Below, piece by piece: positions 52,948 to 61,672 of a stretch of 64,000 bases of DNA (positions within the stretch are counted from its first letter, which is position 1; every line of letters begins with the position of its first letter). Below the pieces are notes generated by a model. That model saw only the letters and a program-made list of their open reading frames with translations. It searched no databases and was not told the DNA's origin. The translations under genes and the position numbers were made by a program. This stretch comes from Spirosoma foliorum. GTDB lineage: Bacteria > Bacteroidota > Bacteroidia > Cytophagales > Spirosomataceae. The stretch spans positions 4,601,001-4,665,000 of the forward strand of contig NZ_CP059732.1 in the NCBI RefSeq assembly GCF_014117325.1. The letters run 5' to 3'.

Positions 52948-53757
52948 ATGAAGCTTCTTTCTACCCTCACCTATACCCTGGCCGCTGGTTTGCTGGTTAG
53001 TACACTGAATAGTTGTTCGCCAGCCTTAACTAGTGCTTATCGACTTGAACCAGTTTCGGGCGATGTGGCACAGATAGATGGTCGGCCAGTGACCAAAGCC
53101 GAGCAAAATGGCGTGGGTGTCGTGGCTTCGTTTGAGCACGAAGATCTGGAGTTTATTACCCTGGATATAGAGATCAAGAACCGAACTGATCACCCCATTG
53201 ATGTCAATCCAGCCGATTTTCACTTTGTGGCACTAGGCGCTGAACAAGATACCCTCTCCGACCTCCAACATCCGAATACGATCCTGGCCCGTTCGGCTGC
53301 TGATCCTGCTTATGAGGCTAGTCGTATGACTATAAAGCGTAAGGAAGAAGAAAAACGACTGAAGCGGGCTAAAGCATTTAATACAATTTTGATGGTGGCA
53401 GCTATTGCATCGGATGTTTCGTCCTCAAACAATAGTCGTTCCTATCGTGAATATACAAACAATCGAGTTGTTCATGGCCTTGCTTATCAAGGCATTGCGG
53501 TTAAGCGTGCCGTCGATTATAGCACCTTTGCCAATCGGATGCAACGATATGATTATGAAGAGTATCGCTGGCGGGAATTAGCCTTGAAAGCTACTACGGT
53601 GGCACCCGGCGAATCGGTACGTGGACTTGTTTATTTCCCCAAAGTTCAATCGGCGAAGTACCTGGCTATCAATTATAGTTTACCAGAACAGGCTACTGTT
53701 CCTTTGCTATTCAAACAGGATCTGGTTCAACAAAAAAATAGCCGCAAGCGACGTTAA
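52948..53757 (+). CDS. Hypothetical lipoprotein
   Basis: 269 residues. Lipoprotein signal MKLLSTLTYTLAAGLLVSTLNSC with the lipobox cysteine at 23. A beta-rich N-terminal part (VGVVASFEHEDLEFITLDIEIKNR) resembles a domain for interaction with other proteins. A charged helix MTIKRKEEEKRLKRAK precedes a hydrophobic stretch (FNTILMVAAIAS), and a C-terminal strand-rich part contains APGESVRGLVYFPKVQSAK. No known family assigned. A TAACTTTA stretch (52898-52905, one base off consensus) may be its -7 box. Confidence 0.78.
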   Translation: MKLLSTLTYTLAAGLLVSTLNSCSPALTSAYRLEPVSGDVAQIDGRPVTKAEQNGVGVVASFEHEDLEFITLDIEIKNRTDHPIDVNPADFHFVALGAEQDTLSDLQHPNTILARSAADPAYEASRMTIKRKEEEKRLKRAKAFNTILMVAAIASDVSSSNNSRSYREYTNNRVVHGLAYQGIAVKRAVDYSTFANRMQRYDYEEYRWRELALKATTVAPGESVRGLVYFPKVQSAKYLAINYSLPEQATVPLLFKQDLVQQKNSRKRR

Positions 53758-53776
53758 GTAGGTTCAAAGCACCCTG

Positions 53777-54106
53777 CTACCAGTCGTCGTCATCATCTTC
53801 AAACGCCTGTTGTGCGCGCTGTAGCTCCTGTAACGTCTTTAAATTATTCTGCACTTTAGCCAGAGCTATTCCTTTTTCATATAATTCTGCGGCCTTATCT
53901 CGTTCGTCCAACTCCGCATACAAAGAAGCCGCATGATAATAGGTAGGCAGATAATCGGGATTTTCCTGAAGTAGCTGGTCAAAATAAATACGCGCCTGCT
54001 CAGGTCGACTATTTATATATTCCATAGCCAGGGCATAAACATTGAATGGATTCCCCGGTTCTTCTTCTATAAACTGCCTTAATAACTGAATACGGTCGTT
54101 GTTCAT
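53777..54106 (-). CDS. Small tetratricopeptide-repeat protein
   Basis: About 109 residues from ATG 54106 (MNNDRIQLLRQFIEEEPGNPF). Two to three TPR units: NVYALAMEYINSRPEQARIYFDQLLQENPDYLPTYY and AASLYAELDERDKAAELYEKGIALA. A strongly acidic end (DDDDDW) closes it. No signal peptide, so cytoplasmic. The extended start at 54139 adds residues without support. It is divergent from etfB. Confidence 0.85.
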   Translation of the reverse strand: MNNDRIQLLRQFIEEEPGNPFNVYALAMEYINSRPEQARIYFDQLLQENPDYLPTYYHAASLYAELDERDKAAELYEKGIALAKVQNNLKTLQELQRAQQAFEDDDDDW

Positions 54107-54156
54107 ACTTTCGAGAAAAATAGTATGCAAGCATACCATTTTTTTAAGATTGTTTG

Positions 54157-54164
54157 TACTTTTG
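54157..54164 (+). promoter_or_regulatory. Putative -7 promoter box of etfB
   Basis: TACTTTTG fits TAnnTTTG exactly, 103 bases before the etfB ATG. If used, the following periodic hairpin (54174-54260) lies in the etfB 5' untranslated leader. Confidence 0.55.
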
Positions 54165-54173
54165 AATCGTAAA

Positions 54174-54260
54174 ATTAGTCAACAGTTGTTAGGAGGTAGT
54201 TATTGTCAAATGACTATCTACCGGCAGCTATTGACTACAGACTAGTCACTACAAAACCCG
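54174..54260 (+). repeat. Period-7 repeat in the etfB leader
   Basis: Heptamers of form AGTnnnT on the left (AGTTGTT, AGTTATT) and GACTAnn on the right (GACTATC, GACTACA). The arms pair imperfectly. It shares the AGTCAA/TATTGAC words of 23646 and 44018. Divergent gap. Confidence 0.7.
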
Positions 54261-54267
54261 AATAAGC

Positions 54268-55005
54268 ATGAAAATATTAGTGTGTGTGACAAGTGTGCCT
54301 GACACTACCACCAAAATTGCCTTTACCGACAATAAAACAAAGCTCAACAAGGCAGGCGTAACGTTTATTACCGGCCCATACGATGACTATGCCTTAGCAC
54401 GGGCTGTTGAACTCAAAGAAAAAACGGGAGCATCGATCACGGTTTTGAACGTTGGGCAGGCTGATTCAGAACCAGTTATTCGCAAATGTCTGGCTATTGG
54501 TGCCGACGATGCCATTCGTGTCAATGCTGAGCCAACAGATGCCTATTTCGTAGCCGAGCAAATAGCAGCTATTGCCAAAGAAAATAGTTACGACCTGATT
54601 TTAATGGGCCGCGAATCTATCGATTATAATGGGGGCCAGGTTCATGGTATCGTTGGAGAAATGCTTGGTATTCCTTCGATCTCACCCGTTATGCTCCTTG
54701 ATCTGGACGGTGATACCGCCCGAATTACGCGCGAAATTGAAGGTGGTAAAGAAGGTTTAGAAGCTAAGTTACCTTTAGTACTAGGCTGCCAGGAACCCAT
54801 TGCTGAGTGGAAAATCCCCAACATGCGTGGTATTATGACTGCTCGTACCAAACCTCTTAAAGTAGTGGAGCCAACTGGAACTGATACGCTTACTACCGTT
54901 GCCAGTTATGAATTACCTGCCCCTCGTGGCGCGGTAAAAATGATTCCGGCCGACGAAGCCGAAAAGCTCATCCAACTTCTCCATACCGAAGCTAAAGTAA
55001 TTTAA
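54268..55005 (+). CDS. etfB: Electron transfer flavoprotein beta subunit
   Basis: Beta subunit of the heterodimeric ETF that takes electrons from acyl-CoA dehydrogenases. 245 residues: KILVCVTSVPDTTTKIAF, DDYALARAVELKEKTGASITVLNVG, GADDAIRVNA, and the ETF-beta signature region IREIEGGKEGLEAKLP-type (ITREIEGGKEGLEAKLPLVLG). The etfA gene begins 78 bases downstream. Confidence 0.95.
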   Translation: MKILVCVTSVPDTTTKIAFTDNKTKLNKAGVTFITGPYDDYALARAVELKEKTGASITVLNVGQADSEPVIRKCLAIGADDAIRVNAEPTDAYFVAEQIAAIAKENSYDLILMGRESIDYNGGQVHGIVGEMLGIPSISPVMLLDLDGDTARITREIEGGKEGLEAKLPLVLGCQEPIAEWKIPNMRGIMTARTKPLKVVEPTGTDTLTTVASYELPAPRGAVKMIPADEAEKLIQLLHTEAKVI

Positions 55006-55012
55006 ACCGAGT

Positions 55013-55083
55013 CATAAAATTGTAGAGTTATCAAGCACAACCTTATAACTCTGCAACCAGGAAACTCTTTAACTTTTCAAAAA
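55013..55083 (+). repeat. Weak period-8 repeat between etfB and etfA
   Basis: Right side AACnnnnn units (AACTCTGC, AACCAGGA) repeat every 8 bases. TGTAGAGTTAT (55021-55031) pairs with ATAACTCTGCA (55045-55055) with one mismatch. Weaker than the other elements. Confidence 0.55.
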
Positions 55084-56046
55084 ATGTCAGTCCTCATATT
55101 TGCCGAATTAGACGAAGGTAAGATCAAAAAATCCTCGCAGGAAGCTATCTTCTACGGGGCCAAAGTGGCCCAGATGACGGGTACAACTGCAACTGCTATT
55201 ATTATTGGAGCTGCTGATGAGTCAGAACTAGCTTTAGCTGGGCGCTTTGGAGCAACAAACGTGCTACATGCTACCGATGCTAAATTAAACGAACCCAACG
55301 GCATGGCTTACGCTACGGTAGTGGCTGCAGCCGTTCAGCAGGAAGGAAGCAAGGTTATCGTTCTTGCTAAATCATCGCTCGCCGATGCCATGACGGCTCG
55401 CTTAGCGGGTAAACTCAAAGCGGGCCTGGCTGCAAACGTAATCTCACTTCCTGATCTATCGAATGGTTTTCAGGTGAAGAGCAGTATCTATACAGGTAAA
55501 GCATTTGCCTATAACGACTTGAAAGCTGATGTAAAAATTTTGGCGATCAAGAAAAATACCATTACGCCAGAAGAAACCGATGCTACGGCTTCAGTCAAAG
55601 CATTTACGCCTGCATTAAATGAAGCTGATTTCGCCATTTCGGTAAAAAGTACAGAGAAATCTTCGGGCGATATTCTCCTTCCAGAAGCCGACTTAGTGGT
55701 ATCAGCTGGACGGGGATTGAAAGGGCCTGAGAATTGGGGCATTGTTGAAGATTTGGCTAAAGCGCTTCATGCGGCAACTGCCTGCTCTAAACCGGTATCT
55801 GATCTGGATTGGCGTCCTCACTCTGAACACGTAGGTCAGACAGGGCTTAAAATCAGCCCTAACTTATACATTGCCTGCGGTATTTCCGGCGCTATACAAC
55901 ATTTGGCGGGTGTAAACTCCTCGAAGGTAATTGTTGTTATCAATAAGGATGCCGACGCTCCTTTCTTCAAATCGGCGGATTATGGTATCGTTGGTGATGT
56001 ATTCGACGTGCTGCCCCGCCTGACGAAAGCCGTGAAGGCGCTTTAG
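55084..56046 (+). CDS. etfA: Electron transfer flavoprotein alpha subunit
   Basis: FAD-binding subunit of ETF, 320 residues. Start SVLIFAELDEGKIKKSSQEAI. The FAD domain near the C-terminus contains VSAGRGLKGPENWGIVEDLA, then RPHSEHVGQTGLKISPNLYIACGISGAIQHLAGV and VVINKDADAPFFKSADYGIVGDVF. Complete, and in an operon with etfB. Confidence 0.96.
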   Translation: MSVLIFAELDEGKIKKSSQEAIFYGAKVAQMTGTTATAIIIGAADESELALAGRFGATNVLHATDAKLNEPNGMAYATVVAAAVQQEGSKVIVLAKSSLADAMTARLAGKLKAGLAANVISLPDLSNGFQVKSSIYTGKAFAYNDLKADVKILAIKKNTITPEETDATASVKAFTPALNEADFAISVKSTEKSSGDILLPEADLVVSAGRGLKGPENWGIVEDLAKALHAATACSKPVSDLDWRPHSEHVGQTGLKISPNLYIACGISGAIQHLAGVNSSKVIVVINKDADAPFFKSADYGIVGDVFDVLPRLTKAVKAL

Positions 56047-56120
56047 TCTATTGTCAGTCATTCGTTTTTATTGAAAACTTATGCTTACTGATGGCTATAG
56101 ACGAATGACCTAAGGCTAAA
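56044..56120 (+). repeat. Weak periodic inverted repeat after etfA
   Basis: GTCATTCGT (56057-56065) pairs with ACGAATGAC (56101-56109). The flanks show degenerate 7-nt spacing (nnnGTCn left, GACnnnT right). It starts at the etfA stop. Shares the TAGTCTA/GACTGAT type of words. Confidence 0.55.
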
Positions 56121-56138
56121 AATTGCTATTTTCGCACC

Positions 56139-56732
56139 GTGGATAAGATTAAGCTGGAAATATTAGGACTATCACCCAGCCAGTCGCAATCGGGCTCGTT
56201 TGCACTGGTGTTAGGTGAAGAATATGGCAACCGACGATTGCCTATCATCATTGGCATGTTTGAAGCACAGGCCATTGCAATCGAAATTGAGAAGATTGTT
56301 CCGAACCGACCAATGACTCATGATTTGTTCAAGCAGTTTGCGGAACAATTTAAGTTTACGGTCCGCGAGATCATGATTTCTGATCTTAGAGAAGGAATTT
56401 TCTTTGCAAAAATCGTTTGTTTCGATGGCGTTCGGGAGTCTGTTATTGATGCTCGTCCATCGGATGCCATTGCGATTGGTATTCGTTTCGACGTTCCTAT
56501 CTATACGAATGAGTCGATTCTGTCGGAAGCGGGTATTACAGCCAGTGGTAATGACGAAGAAGAGCAAGAGGAACTTGTACGTTCTCCGAATCGCCCGTCA
56601 ACGCGATCATTTGGCGACCAGCTAAAAAATGCCTCATCGGAAGAACTCCAGCACATGCTCGAAGAAGCACTTGGCAATGAAGAGTATGAGCGGGCTGCCA
56701 AGATTCGCGATGAAATGAGTAAACGTAATTAA
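56139..56732 (+). CDS. Bifunctional nuclease-domain protein with UVR motif
   Basis: 197 residues: BFN (DUF151) domain from the start KIKLEILGLSPSQSQSGSFALVLGEEYGNRRLPIIIGMFEAQAI to DARPSDAIAIGIRFDVPIY. A C-terminal UvrB/UvrC-type motif (UVR), LQHMLEEALGNEEYERAAKIRDEMSKR, spans about 170-196. The start is GTG at 56139. A degenerate -7-like TATTTTCG (56127-56134) ends 4 bases before it, raising the possibility of a near-leaderless mRNA. Function of BFN proteins is not settled. Confidence 0.9.
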   Translation: MDKIKLEILGLSPSQSQSGSFALVLGEEYGNRRLPIIIGMFEAQAIAIEIEKIVPNRPMTHDLFKQFAEQFKFTVREIMISDLREGIFFAKIVCFDGVRESVIDARPSDAIAIGIRFDVPIYTNESILSEAGITASGNDEEEQEELVRSPNRPSTRSFGDQLKNASSEELQHMLEEALGNEEYERAAKIRDEMSKRN

Positions 56733-56754
56733 TAGTCTCATCTTAAATAAATAC

Positions 56755-56784
56755 AGAAAGCCATCTTAGTAAGATGGCTTTCTT
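56755..56784. terminator. Bidirectional terminator between convergent genes
   Basis: AGAAAGCCATCTTA pairs with TAAGATGGCTTTCT with a 1-2 nt loop; flanked by A-rich and T-rich stretches. Confidence 0.85.
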
Positions 56785-56813
56785 CCGTTTTAGGGGAAAT
56801 TAAAAGCGACTCT

Positions 56814-57314
56814 TTACTTCCGTCTTTTCTTCCTGACAACTAATTCCTTATAGCCAAATACCGGGTCTACCTCTCGGGAATACGTTATGTCGGTCATTAC
56901 ACCAACCACCAGCTCCGCAGTCGTATAAATTTTGCATCCTTCCATTAGATGACCACCTAGTGTCCGGCCAGTTGAATCAGCTACCGATAGGTGTATATGA
57001 CTCCCATTCGTTGAGAGTGTTCCTACTAATGAAACAATCTCAAAATGCCCTTTCCATACGCTTGGTTCTGACTGATTAGCCAATCGTAGGCTCACATCAG
57101 TTAAACTACCCACACAAGTTAATATGGCGCCAGCTTCGATACGCTCCTGTCGTATAAAAGCATCTAATTCCTTTTTTAAGTCATGACCTGGCCGTAAGCG
57201 GAACGAGTACGTCTGCATTATTGTCGAAATAACCGGGGAATTAGCAGGATAGGATTGAGCATTAAGTATATCCATAGAACCGTAGAACAATATAATCAGG
57301 ATAAAAAAGCGCAT
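56814..57314 (-). CDS. Exported PPC-domain (DUF296) protein
   Basis: 166 residues with a signal peptide (MRFFILIILFYGSMDILNAQ). The PPC domain, found in plant AT-hook proteins and in stand-alone bacterial trimers, is complete: YSFRLRPGHDLKKELDAFI, AGAILTCVGSLTDVSLRLAN, and GTLSTNGSHIHLSVADSTGRTLGGHLMEGCKIYTTAELVVG. Stand-alone bacterial PPC proteins have no agreed function. The signal peptide makes a DNA-binding role here unlikely. Confidence 0.88.
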   Translation of the reverse strand: MRFFILIILFYGSMDILNAQSYPANSPVISTIMQTYSFRLRPGHDLKKELDAFIRQERIEAGAILTCVGSLTDVSLRLANQSEPSVWKGHFEIVSLVGTLSTNGSHIHLSVADSTGRTLGGHLMEGCKIYTTAELVVGVMTDITYSREVDPVFGYKELVVRKKRRK

Positions 57315-57428
57315 CTGTTAACTGAGTTGAATCTTAGTTGAATTGATAGTATAGAAATCGAAGCATCAATTATTTGACTGAAAGACGACAATTTCTTGAT
57401 TTCATCTCCTCTACAATAGCTATTCAAT

Positions 57429-57461
57429 AAAAAAACCGGAAGCGTTGGCTCCCGGTTTTTT
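57429..57461 (-). terminator. Rho-independent terminator of the outer-membrane-like gene
   Basis: AAAAAACCGGAAGC-type stem with GCTCCCGGTTTTTT; on the minus strand it ends in a T tract, 19 bases after the stop. Confidence 0.85.
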
Positions 57462-57479
57462 CACTAGTGTATGACTTGG

Positions 57480-59486
57480 TTATTCAACTCCGAACATTAC
57501 ATCTGAACGGCGACCGCTGTTACCAGCCCGGCGTGCTTTTTTCTTAGCAGGCGCTGGTGGAGCAAGTAATTTAGCTTTCTGATCATCTGTCAGTGGCTTC
57601 AGGTCAGTGATCGTGTAGCTGTTATCGCTGATCGTTGTGTTGAAGCTACCCACAGTTTGTTCAGGCTGACCGTTGCATGGCAGTTTCGTAACGGTAAACA
57701 CTGCGCGGAAGTATTGAACCTGTGGACGTACACGGCGACCTTTGAAGCGGATAGCGTTACCACTTTCAATTTTCGCTTTCTCAGCTTGTAGCTGTTGAGC
57801 TAAGCCACCTGGTAGTTCGTTCAGGTTCAGAATAACCGTATTCGTATCGAACTCAACCACGTTGTCGGCCAGACGACGGTTCAAACCACGGTAACGTAGG
57901 CGGGTAACTGTGTCACCAACTGAGGTAACCGTACCGTTACAGTAACAAACGTTAGCAATTTCGCGGGTGTATGGTGTGCGGTAATACACTTCCAGACGCT
58001 CCAGACGGTGACGGTATTCGCACTCAGGCTGAACAATGTTTCTTGGACGAACGCTAGAGAAGCTTGTTGTTACAACCTCACTCATACAAGTACCACACTT
58101 AGCTGTTTGCTTGTTGTGAACTGTTACGTAGTAGAAACCTGGATTCAGTTGACCATTCGAGAAATAAGCAGCTGGGAATGGCAGCGACGTATCTGTTGTA
58201 TTTTCCAATTGTGCAATTACTTGATCCGTGTTACCTGCTACGACTGAATCTGGACGATAATACAAACGAGCTGTAAAGGTTTCATTTTTCGGATTCGGAG
58301 TCGTGCTGCGCCAGCTGATAACTGGGGCGGTAGCGGCTGTGTTAACAGGAGCGCTGCTGCCGTCGGTATAAGCCAGTGATGCACCTTTGAGCGAAGCACC
58401 ATTGAACTGAACGTTCAACTCAGGAATCTGTTCGCAAGTTGGGCAGGACACAGGAGCTTTGGGGATAAGTTTCTTCTGAACAAATCCTTTCCGAACGGCT
58501 AGTCCAACGGTAAAGCCACCATGCTTACGTTTAAATTCATACAACTGATCATCAACACCATTTACAATCAGGTAATTGAGTTGTGTGATGAACCCTTGTC
58601 CCTGCAGACCAATGTTCCAGTTATTTTTCAACGGGAAGAAGATTGCTAAAGACCCTAATGCACCCAAATGGTACAGATTCGAGCTGGGGTTAACCGACCG
58701 AATAAGTCCACCACCGTCTACAAATGAAGGTACTGCAGGCAGCGTTAATGTCGATGGCGTATAAGCTGAAATGGTAGCAGCCTCTGTACGGAACAGACCA
58801 CCTCGGGCAGCTGCTTCGATGAAGGTTACTGCATCTGGGTTTTTACGACTACGAGCAAGCGTGAACTGAAGTACAGGACCAACTGTGATGAACATATCTT
58901 CAGAAGCTCTCTGACGAATTGTCACTTGAGAACTATTGAAACCACGTGCTGCAGCCAGGCTGTAAAGATAATCCCGGTAAATGCTACGAGTAATATAGTT
59001 ACCATATCCCAAAGCTGCTCCTAATCCAAAACGAAGCCGACGGGTTGCTGGTGTCAAATAATAATCTGCATTAGCCGTGATGTTAAATCCAGCGCCATTA
59101 TAGAGGGTATTGTCCCGTTTATTTGGCCCAAAAGTATTTTCCCAAGTACCGCAATAAGCGAAGTTAGGACCAGCATACAAGCCCACTCGCCAGGGAGATA
59201 ATCGCCGTACTAGAATAAACGTCTGAAAGGTTGTGTCGCAGTCATCAAGTTCAGCCACATCACTGGCCTGCGCTTTGAAATCACTTCTACGCAGGGTGTC
59301 CGTGTAAATACCTTTCCCTAAACGGTAGATATTCTCACGTACATAATTCCCGCTGGAAGTTGTTGTAGCGGGTTGAACCCGGACTGAATCAGCCCGTTGA
59401 GCAAGGCTAATAGATGGTATTGCAAAACTTAGCAACACGAGTCCAGCCAGCATCCTCAGGGGGTGTTGTTGGATAAATGTTCGCAT
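57480..59486 (-). CDS. Large hypothetical protein, probably outer-membrane/exported
   Basis: About 668 residues from ATG 59486 (MRTFIQQHPLRMLAGLVLLS), with a signal peptide ending SLAQ near residue 30. Residues about 95-340 show alternating aromatic strands of an outer-membrane beta-barrel-like protein (WRVGLYAGPNFAYCGTW, RLRFGLGAALGYGNYITRS, NWNIGLQGQGFITQLNYL). A cysteine-containing hinge (CPTCEQIPELNVQFNG) and a beta-sandwich part with paired cysteines (KCGTCMSEVVTT, VCYCNG) follow. The tail is basic (KKKARRAGNSGRRSD). I do not recognise the family. The longer start at 59510 would be TTG. Confidence 0.78.
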   Translation of the reverse strand: MRTFIQQHPLRMLAGLVLLSFAIPSISLAQRADSVRVQPATTTSSGNYVRENIYRLGKGIYTDTLRRSDFKAQASDVAELDDCDTTFQTFILVRRLSPWRVGLYAGPNFAYCGTWENTFGPNKRDNTLYNGAGFNITANADYYLTPATRRLRFGLGAALGYGNYITRSIYRDYLYSLAAARGFNSSQVTIRQRASEDMFITVGPVLQFTLARSRKNPDAVTFIEAAARGGLFRTEAATISAYTPSTLTLPAVPSFVDGGGLIRSVNPSSNLYHLGALGSLAIFFPLKNNWNIGLQGQGFITQLNYLIVNGVDDQLYEFKRKHGGFTVGLAVRKGFVQKKLIPKAPVSCPTCEQIPELNVQFNGASLKGASLAYTDGSSAPVNTAATAPVISWRSTTPNPKNETFTARLYYRPDSVVAGNTDQVIAQLENTTDTSLPFPAAYFSNGQLNPGFYYVTVHNKQTAKCGTCMSEVVTTSFSSVRPRNIVQPECEYRHRLERLEVYYRTPYTREIANVCYCNGTVTSVGDTVTRLRYRGLNRRLADNVVEFDTNTVILNLNELPGGLAQQLQAEKAKIESGNAIRFKGRRVRPQVQYFRAVFTVTKLPCNGQPEQTVGSFNTTISDNSYTITDLKPLTDDQKAKLLAPPAPAKKKARRAGNSGRRSDVMFGVE

Positions 59487-59510
59487 ATTTATTGAGTTAA
59501 TTTGACGCAA

Positions 59511-60330
59511 TGATTCCGATTAAACTTTTACTCTTCCAAATACGATTGTAGAAACTTAGGGAACGGTTCAAGCTATATAACCACAGGCTTATTCCGCTAT
59601 GTAAACTAAGCACTTCTACAGAAAGGTTAACTTACAACCTTAACGTATATGCTATATGACTAACTTCTCGGCTAAATGTTTCTTAAACTTTACAAAAAAA
59701 AATTACCAGCTGCATTTAACCGAAAAATTTCCCTAAAAATGAAGCCGAACGAATCATACAATCGTTCCGATTACAACCTCATTTGATGGCTAATTAGCTC
59801 CAAATGGGCATTGCGCTTTCATTTTTTCTGCAATGTTAAGGCCGAATTGCAAAAGTCAATTCATACTTTCCATTTTTTTTAAGTACCCGTCATCAATATT
59901 ATACTAGCCTAACAGGCTAAATACTTTATTTACTGAATACAGGTCTTACAATAAGCTTGTAAACAACTTTTATTATCATTCTACTAATTCGCTTGAATTG
60001 TGTTCAAAACTTTCTTTAGTTTAATGATGGTCAATAATAGTAATTATCAAGTGATAAAAAAACAATTCCCAACTGAACCGTCGAACAAATACCTTTTTCT
60101 TGACATTATCTAAATTCTTCTCCTATTCCTTCTATATAAGATGAAAAATTTATTAATTCTTTTCACTTGAATTCAGTTAGTAGAGACATCTATTCGTAAG
60201 CGATTGATCGAAATAGAGACATACAGGCATATTTTCTGAGTATCAAGACACCCCTATATTCATTCGGCAAAGATAAACGTATATAGCTATATCAAGTAAC
60301 CTAATAATAAAAATATTCCAATTGAAACGA
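59511..60330. other. 820-base AT-rich gap without a recognisable gene
   Basis: The longest gap in the window. It is clearly AT-richer than neighbours, has no ORF that looks coding on either strand, no periodic hairpin and no tRNA-like fold that I can see. On the minus strand an imperfect box (CGTATTTG) near 59550 may start the large outer-membrane gene. It may hold an unrecognised RNA or be decayed sequence. Confidence 0.4.
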
Positions 60331-60798
60331 CTAGATAGTCAACTTCAAGGATGTTTGTATCAGATTTGTAGCGCATTTCGCAATGATTTTCCCATCGGCA
60401 GCTACGATTCGCCCCTCACAATGAATTATATTTTTCCCCTCTCTCACTACTTCTGCCGTTACTGTAACAACGTCGCCGAGTCGGGCGGCATGCAAAAAAT
60501 CAACCGCCAGATTTACGGAAGTATACGCGTATTCACGACCAAGGGCGAACACAGTCGCGCCCACTAAATCGTCCAGTATTCCCGATGCTGCTCCACCGTG
60601 CAGTACATTAGCCGGATTAGTCATCTCTTTCCTCACTGTATAGTCAGCAACCATACGCCCATAATCGGCCTCGCGTATTGTACCATTCAGCCAGCGACCG
60701 AAAGGTGATATACTATTCTGCATATCATGACCGATCTGAGAACGAAAGAAATCCAGTCGGGGATTTATCAAATTGTCCATATCCGGCAAAAATAGCAT
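60331..60798 (-). CDS. PaaI-family hotdog-fold thioesterase
   Basis: 155 residues. Hotdog motif HGGAASGILDDLVGATVF follows the catalytic-loop start (ANVLHGG). Then YTSVNLAVDFLHAARLGDVVTVTAEVVREGKNI and a final strand CEGRIVAADGKIIAKCATNLIQ. Probably hydrolyses an acyl-CoA; the substrate is unknown. The ATG at 60780 is a plausible alternative start. Divergent from the phosphosulfolactate synthase gene. Confidence 0.88.
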   Translation of the reverse strand: MLFLPDMDNLINPRLDFFRSQIGHDMQNSISPFGRWLNGTIREADYGRMVADYTVRKEMTNPANVLHGGAASGILDDLVGATVFALGREYAYTSVNLAVDFLHAARLGDVVTVTAEVVREGKNIIHCEGRIVAADGKIIAKCATNLIQTSLKLTI

Positions 60799-60844
60799 TA
60801 AACTAAGTCAGAGGGCCTTATGCTGCTATTATTTATGGATTTTC

Positions 60845-60876
60845 TTGGGAGGTTTTCAAGACTTATGTTACTTTTG
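60845..60876 (+). promoter_or_regulatory. Promoter of the phosphosulfolactate synthase gene
   Basis: TTG at 60845-60847, a 21-nt spacer and TACTTTTG at 60869-60876, an exact TAnnTTTG. The spacing equals that of the SRP RNA promoter. It ends 34 bases before the ATG. Confidence 0.7.
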
Positions 60877-60910
60877 AGCGATTATTAATACGCCTATTCG
60901 ATTACTCTGT

Positions 60911-61672
60911 ATGAACTATACGCTTACGCAGTTGCCTGACCGTACCTCGAAACCTCGCAATAGCGGTTTAACGATGGTTATGGATAAAGGGCTAAGCCTG
61001 CGGGAAGTAGAGGATTTTTTATCTACCTCTGCTGACTACACAGACATTGTTAAATTGGGCTGGGCAACATCGTTTGTTACGCCGAAGCTGACAGAAAAGT
61101 TAGCCATCTATAAGGAAGCGGGTATTCCGGTTTATTTCGGCGGAACCTTATTTGAAGCCTTTGTTGTACGAAATCAGTTCGATGAGTACCGAAAGCTACT
61201 AGATAAATACGGAATGGAATATGCCGAAGTGTCGGATGGGTCGATTGAAATGGCTCAGGACGACAAGTGTGAATACATCCGCACGTTAGCCACTCAGGTA
61301 ACTGTTTTGTCGGAAGTAGGCTCTAAAGATGAGGCCAAAATCATTCCTCCCTATAAGTGGATTCAGTTGATGAAAGCCGAACTACAGGCTGGCTCCTGGA
61401 AAGTCATTGGTGAAGCCCGTGAAGGCGGTACCGTTGGTTTGTTCCGTTCCAGCGGTGAGGTTCGCCAGGGATTAGTTGAAGAAATTCTGACGCAGGTTCC
61501 CTTCGAAAGTATTTTGTGGGAAGCCCCTCAGAAAGAACAGCAGGTTTGGTTTGTGAAGCTGCTGGGTGCCAATGTTAACCTTGGAAACATCGCCCCTCAT
61601 GAAGTTATTCCTCTGGAAACGATCCGGTTGGGGCTTCGAGGTGATACATTTACACACTTTTTAGATAAATAG
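60911..61672 (+). CDS. comA: Phosphosulfolactate synthase (ComA family)
   Basis: Adds sulfite to phosphoenolpyruvate to give (2R)-phosphosulfolactate. This is the first step of archaeal coenzyme M synthesis and is used in some bacteria to make sulfolactate. The 253-residue TIM barrel carries the family sequence: KPRNSGLTMVMDKGLSLREVEDFL, DIVKLGWATSFVTPKLTEK, GIPVYFGGTLFEAF, EVSDGSIEM, VLSEVGSKDEAKIIPPYKW, GTVGLFRSSGEVRQGLVEEIL and LGANVNLGNIAPHEVIPLETIRLGLRGDT. It has its own strong promoter. Downstream partners of CoM synthesis (comB, comC, comDE) are not in the window. Confidence 0.93.
   Translation: MNYTLTQLPDRTSKPRNSGLTMVMDKGLSLREVEDFLSTSADYTDIVKLGWATSFVTPKLTEKLAIYKEAGIPVYFGGTLFEAFVVRNQFDEYRKLLDKYGMEYAEVSDGSIEMAQDDKCEYIRTLATQVTVLSEVGSKDEAKIIPPYKWIQLMKAELQAGSWKVIGEAREGGTVGLFRSSGEVRQGLVEEILTQVPFESILWEAPQKEQQVWFVKLLGANVNLGNIAPHEVIPLETIRLGLRGDTFTHFLDK

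Noticed and set aside
59511..60330. tRNA or other known RNA in the long gap
   Set aside because: No cloverleaf or known RNA motif could be found by reading; nothing specific to report.
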